64,000 nucleotides of DNA. Origin: Alicyclobacillus fastidiosus (GTDB lineage Bacteria; Bacillota; Bacilli; Alicyclobacillales; Alicyclobacillaceae). Positions 44,209 through 52,791 of this stretch are shown one piece after another; within the stretch, counting starts at the first letter, position 1, and each line of letters starts with the position of its first letter. The notes beneath the pieces were generated by a model, which did not search any database, had not been told where the DNA came from, and saw nothing but the letters and a program-made list of their open reading frames with translations. Location: assembly GCF_026651875.1 (NCBI RefSeq), contig NZ_CP104067.1, forward strand, positions 3,224,001 through 3,288,000, in the 5' to 3' direction. The position numbers were made by a program, and so were the translations under genes.

Positions 44209-45207
44209 ATGTTCGAATTGGCAGATACGGACCGGATAAGCGACATACAACTGAGTGACATCGTCCTCGCCAGCCAGCAAATCTATTCGTACGCGAAAAA
44301 GACACCCACCATCTACTCCGAACGCTTATCACACACATTGGCGGATGGCGCAACCGTCCATTTAAAATTAGAGAACCTTCAGCAAATCGGTGCATTTAAA
44401 GTGCGCGGAGCGGCTCATGCCATCCAGTCGCTCTCAGACGAGGAAAGAAATAAGGGCGTGACGACGTTTTCAACTGGAAATCACGGGTTGGCTGTGGCCT
44501 ATGTCGCCAAGCAAATGGGGATTCGGGCCGTCATCTGCATTTCAAACGACGTCCCGAACTCGAAAGTTGCAGCCATCGCACGGACTGGTGCCGAAATAGA
44601 GCGGGTTGGCCACAGCCAAGACGAAGCTGAAGCGCTCTGCCGCCAACTCAACGAAGAGCAAGGCTTGACCATCATTCAGCCGTTCGACCATCCGCATGTC
44701 ATCGCCGGACAGGGTACCATCGGGTTGGAACTGCTTGAAGACGTACCGCATTTAGATACCGTCGTCGTTCCGCTGTCTGGAGGCGGATTAATTGCCGGTA
44801 TCGCCCTCGTCATGAAGTCCTGCGGTCGGAATATCCGGGTCGTCGGGGTCTCGATGGAAAGCGGTGCGGCAATGTACGAAAGCATTCGGCGCGGCAAGCC
44901 CACGCTCGTAAACGAGACAGCGACATTGGCCGATAGCCTTCGCGGCGGTATCGGCCTCGACAATCGGTATACATTCCCTATCGTCCAATCGCTCGTAGAC
45001 GAGATTGTCCTCGTTCCCGAAGTAGAAATTCAGCGCGGCATGCAGTTTATGTTGAAAGAACATGGTATGGTAGTAGAGGGAGCCGCCGCAACTGGCGTCG
45101 GGGCCATCCTAAACAGACAAATTCGAAACTTCGGGAAACATGCCGTTGTCATTATTAGCGGGAAAAATGTGGATGAAGGTGTCCTCCAGCACCTTGTACA
45201 AGGGTGA
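44209..45207 (+). CDS. eutB: Threonine/serine dehydratase-like PLP enzyme, EutB-like
   Basis: A 332-residue fold-type II PLP enzyme. PLP lysine K64 lies in GAFKVRGAAHAI, the phosphate-binding glycine loop is SGGGLIAGIA, and STGNHGLAVAYVAKQMG matches threonine dehydratases. Near ectoine hydrolase and EutC-like genes it fits EutB, which takes part in converting hydroxyectoine to ectoine. A plain threonine or serine dehydratase cannot be excluded. GGGAGGCGG precedes the ATG. The PucR gene follows after 36 bases and is probably cotranscribed. Confidence 0.84.
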   Translation: MFELADTDRISDIQLSDIVLASQQIYSYAKKTPTIYSERLSHTLADGATVHLKLENLQQIGAFKVRGAAHAIQSLSDEERNKGVTTFSTGNHGLAVAYVAKQMGIRAVICISNDVPNSKVAAIARTGAEIERVGHSQDEAEALCRQLNEEQGLTIIQPFDHPHVIAGQGTIGLELLEDVPHLDTVVVPLSGGGLIAGIALVMKSCGRNIRVVGVSMESGAAMYESIRRGKPTLVNETATLADSLRGGIGLDNRYTFPIVQSLVDEIVLVPEVEIQRGMQFMLKEHGMVVEGAAATGVGAILNRQIRNFGKHAVVIISGKNVDEGVLQHLVQG

Positions 45208-45243
45208 ACAACATAACAGAGTGATCTGTCCGGGGAGGCTTTT

Positions 45244-46944
45244 ATGCATTTAACCGTACGTGATGTCATGGATCTAGAAGTCATGCACGCCGCGCGCGTG
45301 CTCACAGACGGTCCTTCACTTGGCCAACGCGCCGTCAAATCTGTGTCTGTCATCGAGATACCAGTTGAAGATTTCGTGCGCGAACACGAATTTGTACTCA
45401 CCACTGGTGTCGGGTGCAGGGAAAATCCTAGTTTGGCTCTGGAGTTCGTGTCGGATGTGATCAACTGTGGAGCGTCCGCTTTAGCCATCGCCACCGGGCG
45501 ACACATTCTCGAAATTCCGGACGAGGTGATTCATCTCGCCAGTGAACATCGGTTCCCGCTCATTGAAATCCCTTGGGAAACCCGGTTTGCTGACATTACG
45601 AGCGACGTCCTTGCGGCACTGAACAACACCCGTGAATCCATATTGAAAGAGTCGGAAGAGATTCAGGCCCAACTCTTGAGCCTAATCTTAAATAGCTCCG
45701 ATTTAGGGGACATCGCGAACTTTATTTACGATAAACTGTCGTACCCGATTCTCATCATCGACCGACAGGGTAATTTGATCGCGCAAAGCAAACATTCTGA
45801 GGCCTTGTGTGCAGAATGGAAACAGAGCGCCAAGTTTGGATTTCATCCATTTCACGCCAGTTCTGAGCGGGACTTCCCACCTTCCAAACAACAGTTGGTG
45901 CATCGAGTCGGAACCCATCGATTCCTGAAAGTTTCCATCCGATCCTCCAGTGAGGTCCTCGGCTACTTTATCACATCGATTCCACGCGGAATGCCACTAA
46001 ACACGTTCTTTCCAATTGAAAAAGCGTACATTCTCGAACACGCATCGACGGCAGCGGCCCTCACCTTCCTCAGGTCGCATATGATTCAGTCGACAGAATC
46101 CAGACTGCGGACCAACTTCATCTGGAATCTGGCCAACGGCGAGATTGGGTCATGGGATGCTATTCTTTCGCAAGCAGAGTCATTTGGGTACAAAATCGCG
46201 GAATCGCACGTCTGTCTTATCGCACACATCGAAAACTTGCAGCGCGTCTTTCATCAATCGGTTCGCGATGTTTCATTTGACAACTGGGTGGAAACGACGC
46301 TCCCCCAACTCGAGGAATGCATCCGAGACACAAGTGCAGTCGACAAGTACAACCTTTTGGTCACCTATCACGACGATGAGTTGATCATCTTTTACGGGCG
46401 CCCTGACGATGGTGTGGCGGACAAGCCTCTCAACGCGCTCATCGATATATTCGAAGCGCGTATCAGTGAGCGAATCGAGGGGCTGGTGTTCTCCTGGGGG
46501 ATCGGCAATGTTTATGACGGCGCCGGCGCATTCCAGCAAAGCTATACACAAGCCCGGTTAGCGATTGACTTAGGCTATCGTAAGAAAGGTCGTGGCCATC
46601 GAACGCATTACACGGAAGTCAGCTTAAACGAAGCATTCGTCCGCTTGGCCGATGACCCTGAGATGCGAAACGTCACCGACTCGGTACTGGGTCGGCTGTT
46701 TGACTACGACCGAACGAAAAACATGGACCTCGTCGACACGCTGCGCACGTACTTGCGCAATCAATGTAACGTCAGCCAAACCTCGCGAGACATGAACATC
46801 CACAGACAAACCCTGATCTATCGGATACACAAGATCGAATCGCTGACCAACCGGTCCCTCGTCGATCCCGACGATTTGTTCCTTCTCGACCTCAGTCTGA
46901 GACTAACGGCCGTATCGTCCCCCAAGTCCCTGTTGGGATCGTAA
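45244..46944 (+). CDS. PucR-family transcriptional regulator
   Basis: A 566-residue regulator. The N-terminal PucR ligand-sensing domain (about 1-125) has LTVRDVMDLEVMHAARVLTD and EFVLTTGVGCRENPSLALEF. A central CdaR-like domain (about 280-440) follows. The C-terminal helix-turn-helix has LRTYLRNQCNVSQTSRDMNI, then HRQTLIYRIHKIESLTNRSL. PucR proteins control purine, nitrogen-ring and amino-acid catabolism, often as activators. It likely controls the divergent doeA-eutC operon and eutB. GGGGAGG precedes the ATG. Confidence 0.92.
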   Translation: MHLTVRDVMDLEVMHAARVLTDGPSLGQRAVKSVSVIEIPVEDFVREHEFVLTTGVGCRENPSLALEFVSDVINCGASALAIATGRHILEIPDEVIHLASEHRFPLIEIPWETRFADITSDVLAALNNTRESILKESEEIQAQLLSLILNSSDLGDIANFIYDKLSYPILIIDRQGNLIAQSKHSEALCAEWKQSAKFGFHPFHASSERDFPPSKQQLVHRVGTHRFLKVSIRSSSEVLGYFITSIPRGMPLNTFFPIEKAYILEHASTAAALTFLRSHMIQSTESRLRTNFIWNLANGEIGSWDAILSQAESFGYKIAESHVCLIAHIENLQRVFHQSVRDVSFDNWVETTLPQLEECIRDTSAVDKYNLLVTYHDDELIIFYGRPDDGVADKPLNALIDIFEARISERIEGLVFSWGIGNVYDGAGAFQQSYTQARLAIDLGYRKKGRGHRTHYTEVSLNEAFVRLADDPEMRNVTDSVLGRLFDYDRTKNMDLVDTLRTYLRNQCNVSQTSRDMNIHRQTLIYRIHKIESLTNRSLVDPDDLFLLDLSLRLTAVSSPKSLLGS

Positions 46945-46959
46945 TCGTCGATTCTCCTT

Positions 46960-47015
46960 CCAACATGCGACCGCTTCTGGAGCTTCTGGAGCTTCCGGTA
47001 GCCATCGCATGTTGG
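46960..47015. repeat. 11-bp inverted repeat with a 34-base loop
   Basis: CCAACATGCGA (46960-46970) is matched exactly by TCGCATGTTGG (47005-47015). The loop contains repeated CTTCTGGAG units. It follows the pucR stop by 15 bases. There is no T-tract, so it is an atypical terminator or a small structured element. The remaining sequence to 47137 shows no gene. Confidence 0.55.
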
Positions 47016-47137
47016 CTTCGTCGAACAGCTCTCGTCATGTGGGGATGGCGTGCTTCTATCTAGGACTTTCGCATGCGCCTGCCCCTCATTCGTGTATTGC
47101 GCAATATTCTAAACGATGAGATCTCATCGAGGTGCAT

Positions 47138-48112
47138 TCACACGCCACCTGCCACGTCTGCGCAATCCGAGGGGCGTTTTATCGACGCCATAAAGCTATG
47201 CAACACCATCCCTACCACCACCAGGACAAGGCCAACCAACCCAGCAAGCGAAATTTTCGTCCCCGATATGAGAAGCATCTCGCCCAACAACGTAAACACA
47301 ACTTCTCCAGACTGCGTCGCTTCTACGGTCGCTAACTGATTCACATTGTGCCGTGCCATGTCGGTCGCCGTGAAGAACAACACGGTGGCAATGACGCCTG
47401 AAAACACGGCCACAATCGATGACTGAAGGGTTTGATCAACACTCGGAAACCCGCGTGTGACCAACTGATACGAGGACAAAATCAACCACAGGGGCAGACT
47501 GGCAATCGTCATGCCGAGCGTTCTTTCGTAAGCGTCTACGCGCCCTGCACAGAGTTCCATCATCTTCCGATTGCCAAGCGGATACGCAAATGTGGCTACG
47601 AGAATTGGAATCATCCCAAATAACATATCACGTACGGAAACATCGGTCGCCTGTGACCATTCCATCAGGACGATGCCGGATAAGATGACGAATGACATTC
47701 CCATGTTTCTAAGTGGGATGCGCTTCCTGACCTGAGCCACTCCGTCGTTCGTTTGAATCGTCTCGTGAAAAAGTGGAACTAAGAGTGAACCTGCGATGAT
47801 GGTGAATTGCCATGTCCCCGCTACCAACCACGCGGGACTAAAAGCGGCAGCAAAACATAGCGGAGCATAAAACAACCCAAATCCAATAAAACTCCACCAC
47901 GCCCACCGCCACGGACGCCGCCCCATCTCTTTGAGTAACGGGACGAATCTCCTTCGTGCACACACGATGATCAATAGAAGTGGGAGCATGAATAGATAGC
48001 GCAATGAAGCACTCCAAATCCAGCTTCCCCCAGCATCGCTCATCAACTTGTTCAACACAAACGTGACGGCAAAGAAAAAGGATGCCAGAATACCAAGAAT
48101 GATTGCTTTCAC
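47138..48112 (-). CDS. DMT-superfamily multidrug/metabolite exporter (EmrE-like)
   Basis: About 324 residues from the GTG at 48112, with GGGGG upstream. The frame runs on to 48139 without a ribosome binding site. About ten hydrophobic helices are visible. It begins VKAIILGILASFFFAVTFVL and has SLRYLFMLPLLLIIV, ATVEATQSGEVVFTLLGEML, then ISGTKISLAGLVGLVLVVVG near the end, typical of the ten-helix DMT transporters. Substrate unknown. It lies just downstream of an HxlR regulator gene on the same strand. Confidence 0.85.
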   Translation of the reverse strand: MKAIILGILASFFFAVTFVLNKLMSDAGGSWIWSASLRYLFMLPLLLIIVCARRRFVPLLKEMGRRPWRWAWWSFIGFGLFYAPLCFAAAFSPAWLVAGTWQFTIIAGSLLVPLFHETIQTNDGVAQVRKRIPLRNMGMSFVILSGIVLMEWSQATDVSVRDMLFGMIPILVATFAYPLGNRKMMELCAGRVDAYERTLGMTIASLPLWLILSSYQLVTRGFPSVDQTLQSSIVAVFSGVIATVLFFTATDMARHNVNQLATVEATQSGEVVFTLLGEMLLISGTKISLAGLVGLVLVVVGMVLHSFMASIKRPSDCADVAGGV

Positions 48113-48186
48113 GTGAAATGCCCCCGAACTTCTGTCCACGACAAGATCATTCTATAAACCGTGTTTCGCACAAATTTATTGAAAAT

Positions 48187-48522
48187 TCAGCACCACTCTG
48201 CACCCCAGCGCTTCATTTCGTGGAGTACACTATGAAAGGCCACACCTTTTTCCGTGAGTGAATATTCGACCGTCACCGGTACTGTCGGAAACACCCGGCG
48301 CGAGATCACACCTCTTTGTTCGAGATGTCTCAACGTGTTGGTGAGCGCTTTCGGACTCGCCTCTATCACGCTTCTCTGCAATTCGCTAAACCGTCGCGTG
48401 CCGTCGTACAACTCTTTTAACACGAGAAACGACCACTTGCCGCCTATCACATCGAGTGCCTTTTCGATAGAACATGGGACAGTCTCTACGGAACTCACTC
48501 GATTTGCCTCTGCTCTTTCCAT
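48187..48522 (-). CDS. HxlR-family transcriptional regulator
   Basis: A winged-helix regulator of about 111 residues from the ATG at 48522 (MERAEANRVSSVETVPCSIE). The frame extends to 48630 but most HxlR proteins have this shorter length, and AGTGGG lies 6 bases upstream. It has the family signature ALDVIGGKWSFLVLKELYDG, TRRFSELQRSVIEASPKALT and LEQRGVISRRVFPTVPVTVE. HxlR proteins often sense aldehydes or redox stress, and some use the N-terminal cysteine (here C18 in VPCSIE). It is divergent from two aldo/keto reductase genes, which are likely targets. Confidence 0.92.
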   Translation of the reverse strand: MERAEANRVSSVETVPCSIEKALDVIGGKWSFLVLKELYDGTRRFSELQRSVIEASPKALTNTLRHLEQRGVISRRVFPTVPVTVEYSLTEKGVAFHSVLHEMKRWGAEWC

Positions 48523-48874
48523 CGTCATCCCACTTTCGAAATTAAAGTAAGTATCCTCGAGAATATTATAGGCATAGCAATTCACTACTTCCGAGTTTAA
48601 ACAATCTTTTCTATACTGGCAAAGACGCAAAAATTATCACAACTCACGTTATGCGAGAGGTGGAAAAACCGCTTACGGAGACTTGGAACCGATTATATGT
48701 GTCCTAGCCACGCAACCACTTACCAGCTTGGTGATTCGCGAGGTTGACACAGGACCCCCTGGCGGTGCTGTCCTCACAGCAAAGTGAGACTCGACAAAGC
48801 GTTTGCATCTACACCGTGTTGTACGCCGTTTCTAGTTGAAATTACGTCTAAATCACACGTAAGGAGATGCACAG
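48523..48874. other. Intergenic region between hxlR-like and aldo/keto reductase genes
   Basis: About 350 bases of divergent regulatory space. I see no gene. An AAGGAG ribosome binding site at 48860-48865 serves the reductase. No strong palindrome was identified by eye. Confidence 0.35.
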
Positions 48875-49852
48875 ATGCAGTATACAAATTTAGGACGGAC
48901 AGGTCTCAAAGTGAGTCGGTTGTGCCTCGGTACGATGAATTTTGGACCCGAAACAGAGGAAAAAGACGCTTTTCGCATCATGGACGCAGCGCTGGATGCC
49001 GGCATTAATTTTTTTGATACCGCCAATGTCTATGGCGGTGCGGAACATCACGGCTGGACAGAGGAAATCATCGGGCGCTGGTTTGCTCAAGGGGGAGGTC
49101 GCCGTGAACGCGTCGTTTTGGCGACAAAGGTATATGGCGGAATGGATGACCCAGTTGACGGCCCCAATCAAGGGCGTGGTTTGTCCGCGTACAAAATTCG
49201 GCGCCACCTCGAGGGTTCCCTCAAACGTTTACAGACAGACCATATCGAACTGTATCAGATGCACCATGTCGACCTTTCGGTTGGGTGGGACGAATTGTGG
49301 GGCGCATTCGAAGTCGCTGTAAACCAAGGTAAATTGGGTTACATCGGTTCGAGTAACTTTGCTGCGTGGCACATCGCTGTAGCACAGGCGGCTGCCAAGG
49401 AGCGCCATTTCCTTGGACTGGTGTCTGAACAGCACAAGTATCACTTGCTTTGCCGGGAACCCGAACTAGAAGTGCTACCTGCTGCACAGGCGTTTGGCAT
49501 CGGCGTGATTCCCTGGAGTCCGCTTGCAGGTGGCTTACTTGGGAGAAACGCGCTCAATCGCTCGGGGTCTCGCAGTGCACGCGCCCATGACGAGGTTGAA
49601 CGCCGTCGGTCCCAACTAGAACAATTTGCTCATTTGGCCAAGGAAGTCGGTGAGCACCAAGACACTGTCGCGCTTGCATGGCTACTCGCAAATCCTGCGG
49701 TGACAGCACCGATCATTGGACCACGCACTTTGGCGCAATTCGAAGATTCACTTCGCGTGGTCGAACTGAAATTGACGGAAGACGTCCTTTCCAAATTGGA
49801 CGAAATTTTCCCCGGTCCAGGTAAACCGGCTCCAGAGGCATACGCCTGGTAA
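48875..49852 (+). CDS. Aldo/keto reductase
   Basis: A 325-residue NADPH-dependent TIM-barrel oxidoreductase. It has LGRTGLKVSRLCLGTMNFG, then the catalytic aspartate and tyrosine in INFFDTANVYGG (D48, Y53). VVLATKVYGGM supplies the lysine and LYQMHHVDL the histidine. IGPRTLAQFEDSL is the cofactor phosphate-binding region. It resembles the YhdN/Tas-like general aldehyde reductases. AAGGAG precedes the ATG. Probably induced through the divergent HxlR protein in response to reactive aldehydes, which is inferred. Confidence 0.92.
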   Translation: MQYTNLGRTGLKVSRLCLGTMNFGPETEEKDAFRIMDAALDAGINFFDTANVYGGAEHHGWTEEIIGRWFAQGGGRRERVVLATKVYGGMDDPVDGPNQGRGLSAYKIRRHLEGSLKRLQTDHIELYQMHHVDLSVGWDELWGAFEVAVNQGKLGYIGSSNFAAWHIAVAQAAAKERHFLGLVSEQHKYHLLCREPELEVLPAAQAFGIGVIPWSPLAGGLLGRNALNRSGSRSARAHDEVERRRSQLEQFAHLAKEVGEHQDTVALAWLLANPAVTAPIIGPRTLAQFEDSLRVVELKLTEDVLSKLDEIFPGPGKPAPEAYAW

Positions 49853-49964
49853 GACGTTTGAGTGGGCGCAGCCCGTATTTTCTAGGTGCTGCGCCGCCCG
49901 CTCGCGGGAGCAGACGCCCTACGAGAAATCGCACCAGGGATCCACGATAAGGAGGAGTTCGCTG

Positions 49965-50882
49965 ATGAGGACAATGAAGTTGGGAACCAGCACGTTAGAG
50001 GTGCCGGTCGTTGCGGTCGGCTGCATGCGGATCAATTCACTCGAAAAACCCGAGGCAGAGCGCTTTGTCCAAACCGCATTGGAAGAAGGAGCAAATTTCT
50101 TCGATCACGCCGACATTTACGGCGGTGGCACATGTGAAGAAATCTTCGCGGACGCCATCCATATGAACGACGATCTTCGGGAAAACGTCATCCTGCAGTC
50201 GAAGTGCGGGATTCGCAAAGGATTGTTCGACTTCTCCAAAGAACATATTTTAGCGTCGGTTGACGGGAGCTTGACGCGGCTGAAAACCGATTATCTAGAT
50301 GTACTCCTGTTGCATCGCCCGGATGCGCTGGTCGAGCCAGAAGAGGTCGCTGAGGCGTTCGATATCCTTGAAAGCTCGGGAAAAGTACGATATTTCGGCG
50401 TGTCCAACCAGAAGCCGATGCAGATAGAGTTGCTCAAGAAATTCGTGAAGCAGCCTCTCGTGGCCAACCAGTTACAATTGAGCATCACCAACGCCACGAT
50501 GATTTCCAACGGGATCAATGTGAATATGGAGAACGATCCCGCCGTCGACCGGGACGGAAGCATACTCGATTATTGCCGACTGAACGACATCACCGTTCAG
50601 CCTTGGTCACCGTTCCAATACGGGTTCTTCGAGGGCGTCTTCCTCGATAACGACAAGTTCCCGGAATTGAATCGGAAGATAGACGAGATCGCAGAAAAAT
50701 ACGAAGTGACCAACACGACCATCGCCATCGCGTGGCTGTTGCGCCATCCCGCCCACATGCAGCCGGTCACCGGTACGATGAACGTCGGTCGGTTAAAAGA
50801 TTGCTGCAAGGCGAGCGACGTTCATCTGACACGTGAAGAATGGTATGAAATTTATCGCGCGGCAGGCAATGTGCTTCCGTAA
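49965..50882 (+). CDS. Aldo/keto reductase, YdhF-like
   Basis: A 305-residue aldo/keto reductase from another branch. It has TLEVPVVAVGCMRINSLEKP, NFFDHADIYGGG with D and Y of the tetrad, ILQSKCGIRKG (lysine) and VLLLHRPDAL (histidine). SNQKPMQIELLKKF, TIAIAWLLRHPAHMQPVTGT and MNVGRLKDC agree with the YdhF/YtbE-like group. AAGGAGGAG precedes the ATG. It follows the first reductase after 112 bases and may share its transcript. Confidence 0.92.
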   Translation: MRTMKLGTSTLEVPVVAVGCMRINSLEKPEAERFVQTALEEGANFFDHADIYGGGTCEEIFADAIHMNDDLRENVILQSKCGIRKGLFDFSKEHILASVDGSLTRLKTDYLDVLLLHRPDALVEPEEVAEAFDILESSGKVRYFGVSNQKPMQIELLKKFVKQPLVANQLQLSITNATMISNGINVNMENDPAVDRDGSILDYCRLNDITVQPWSPFQYGFFEGVFLDNDKFPELNRKIDEIAEKYEVTNTTIAIAWLLRHPAHMQPVTGTMNVGRLKDCCKASDVHLTREEWYEIYRAAGNVLP

Positions 50883-50965
50883 ACACGCCGCTCATCTGAG
50901 GAGTGCCTGGTACGTGTGGGATCGGCATCGCGTGATCAACCGCACCCCCGTCCCGGCTATGCGAC

Positions 50966-51002
50966 AAAACAACCTCTAGTCTGTTTGACCAGAGGTTGTT
51001 TT
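50966..51002 (+). terminator. Strong intrinsic terminator
   Basis: AAAACAACCTCT (50966-50977) pairs perfectly with AGAGGTTGTTTT (50991-51002) around a 13-base loop, followed by ATCTG. It ends the aldo/keto reductase unit. The A-tract on the left also lets it work on the minus strand. Confidence 0.85.
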
Positions 51003-51048
51003 ATCTGTATTGTCCAGCCACAACATTACAGAAGCCCGAAAAGCCTTC

Positions 51049-51153
51049 TCAAATCATCGATCGCTTTGCACACATAATCTGAAATGCGTAATAACAAATT
51101 GGCAGTGTGTCCGCGACCGTGCCGTCAAAATCGAATACGACGATCTTTTTCAC
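51049..51153 (-). pseudogene. Truncated HAD-family hydrolase remnant
   Basis: A 34-codon frame starting at the GTG at 51153 reads VKKIVVFDFDGTVADTLPIC, the catalytic motif I of HAD hydrolases (DFDGTVADT). It stops at a TGA only 34 codons in. No later HAD motifs were seen before the terminator at 50966. It lies directly downstream of the RNA-ligase-like gene on the same strand. It is most likely the decayed 5' end of a former HAD phosphatase gene. Confidence 0.7.
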
Positions 51154-51200
51154 GCCATTCGTTCCTTTCGAACCATTCACGGTGATGTTCCGCAGTGAAT

Positions 51201-51719
51201 CTATCCGTATGAAGGACAGAGCGGAATTGTCCGTTCGATGATCGACCTTCCCGTGTCATCTATTCGTTCGAGGACGATCTCAAGCACTACGGTTTCAAAA
51301 GTCTCACTGAACTCTGCAGTGTCCTCCAAAGCAGACTGAAACACCTGTTTATCGTTGATTCGACCGATCGTGAGATGAGGATAATACGTAAACCAACGAT
51401 TTAGGTGTTTTCTCAACACGCCTGTGTACAATTTGTTATGTAAGTCGATGAGCAGGTCATTTCCCACTTTTACATTCAGGAATAAATATTCCTCGTCCGC
51501 CCCACTGATACCCGCCATCACGATGCGAAACGGCTCCATTCGACCGACGGATTTTCTGATGTGCTCTGTGATAGCATCCACGGTCATTGCGCTTTCAAAC
51601 GGAAAAACCAACGTGATATGCGGTGGAATCAGGTTGAAGAGAGGATCGTACTTGGCACGTAAGGCGTCAATGGACTGGTGATTCCGAAAGGCCGGCAAGA
51701 TGTGGATAGCAAACAGCAC
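51201..51719 (-). CDS. 2'-5' RNA ligase/phosphodiesterase superfamily protein
   Basis: A 172-residue LigT-like protein with the two H-x-T/S-x catalytic motifs of the 2H phosphoesterases. These are PPHITLVFPF (near residue 34) and YPHLTIGRI (near residue 114). The family cleaves or joins 2'-5' or 2',3'-cyclic phosphodiesters. The GTG start follows GGGTGA. There is no cognate RNA system nearby, so the substrate is unknown. Confidence 0.85.
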   Translation of the reverse strand: MLFAIHILPAFRNHQSIDALRAKYDPLFNLIPPHITLVFPFESAMTVDAITEHIRKSVGRMEPFRIVMAGISGADEEYLFLNVKVGNDLLIDLHNKLYTGVLRKHLNRWFTYYPHLTIGRINDKQVFQSALEDTAEFSETFETVVLEIVLERIDDTGRSIIERTIPLCPSYG

Positions 51720-52000
51720 TCAAGTCACCCTCTCAAAACTCCAACATCGGTTGTTATCGTCATCTTGCCCCTCCCGGTTTCACGTTGTGATCTTGTGGAC
51801 GCTTCTGTCCAATCCCTTTTCTGAACCTAGTTTACTACAGTTGCGGCGCCGCGCAGTTGCCTACGTTGAGGCTCACATCGACACTCTAAATCCCCATCCG
51901 TTGCAAGGACGCCTCAGTCTCTAAAGTTCCACTAATTTACATACTGAGTCACACATTTGTGAACACTTGAATCATCTCGCATGTATGGAGCGTGGCAAGT
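51720..52000. other. Gap before the duplicated membrane-protein operon
   Basis: About 280 bases without a supported gene. The promoter of the 52001-54033 operon should lie here, but I could not choose -35/-10 boxes with confidence. Confidence 0.3.
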
Positions 52001-52774
52001 GTGAATGTAATTTCCCATACAAGACCAAAGCCAAGACGCTTGAGAGCTTATTCATCCCAGTTTGGAACCGCCCAAATCCACTTAAGAAATCCTCTAATCA
52101 CAGCGTTTTGGTCTTTTGCGTGCCTAGGGTGCGGGACCCTTGCTCAGGGCAGGCTACTAAAAGGACTCATTTTGGTCATTTGGGAGCTTGTGGTCAACGG
52201 CAACGCAAAGATCAATCTCGCCATCATGTATTCGTTGCTCGGAAAATTCGAATTGGCGAAACAGGTGATTCAGCTAAGGTGGTTTCTGCTCTACGTTGCA
52301 CTGTACGTATTTGCCATTTGGGACAGCTACCGTGGGACAGTGGCTTTGAATCAGCAATACATTCTAGCGGATAGAGAAGACGCGTCGATACGACCTTTCG
52401 TCATAAAGACATCTGATCAGAATTTCCTAGACACACGCAATCCGTGGCTTGCGTCAACGTTATCCCTATTAGCTCCGGGACTCGGACATCTGTATGTCAA
52501 CAAGATCATTCCAGGTATATTCTTTGTTACCTGGACGATTGTCGTCATGTACTTTTCCCACGCATTACCCGCCGTTCAAGAGACGATGATCGGAAACTTC
52601 GACTACGCAAAGCGCATGGTGGACATGCAGTGGCTGATGTACCTACCTTCCATTTACGGTTTCGTGATTCACGATGCCTACGTTGCAGCGGTGGAAATTA
52701 ACAAGCTTGTCGATAAGGAACAATCCAAATTTTTGCGGGACAACTATCAGCGTTTCGATTTCAAAATGCCGTAA
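52001..52774 (+). CDS. Internally duplicated integral membrane protein (paralogue A)
   Basis: About 257 residues from the GTG at 52001, with GGAG 10 bases upstream. A GTG at 51992 also opens the frame. Two similar halves are visible. The first (about 26-130) begins IHLRNPLITAFWSFACLGCG; the second (about 145-250) begins NPWLASTLSLLAPGLGHLYV. Each has a Pro/Gly-rich turn, a long helix pair, an (A)K-x-(V/I)(I/V)-x-x-(R/Q)W-x-(L/M)-Y segment and an acidic end (LADREDA, LVDKEQSKF). No family is recognised. It is 60% or so alike by eye to the next gene. Probably in the cytoplasmic membrane. Confidence 0.8.
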   Translation: MNVISHTRPKPRRLRAYSSQFGTAQIHLRNPLITAFWSFACLGCGTLAQGRLLKGLILVIWELVVNGNAKINLAIMYSLLGKFELAKQVIQLRWFLLYVALYVFAIWDSYRGTVALNQQYILADREDASIRPFVIKTSDQNFLDTRNPWLASTLSLLAPGLGHLYVNKIIPGIFFVTWTIVVMYFSHALPAVQETMIGNFDYAKRMVDMQWLMYLPSIYGFVIHDAYVAAVEINKLVDKEQSKFLRDNYQRFDFKMP

Positions 52775-52791
52775 TAAAAGAGGTGCAGCGT

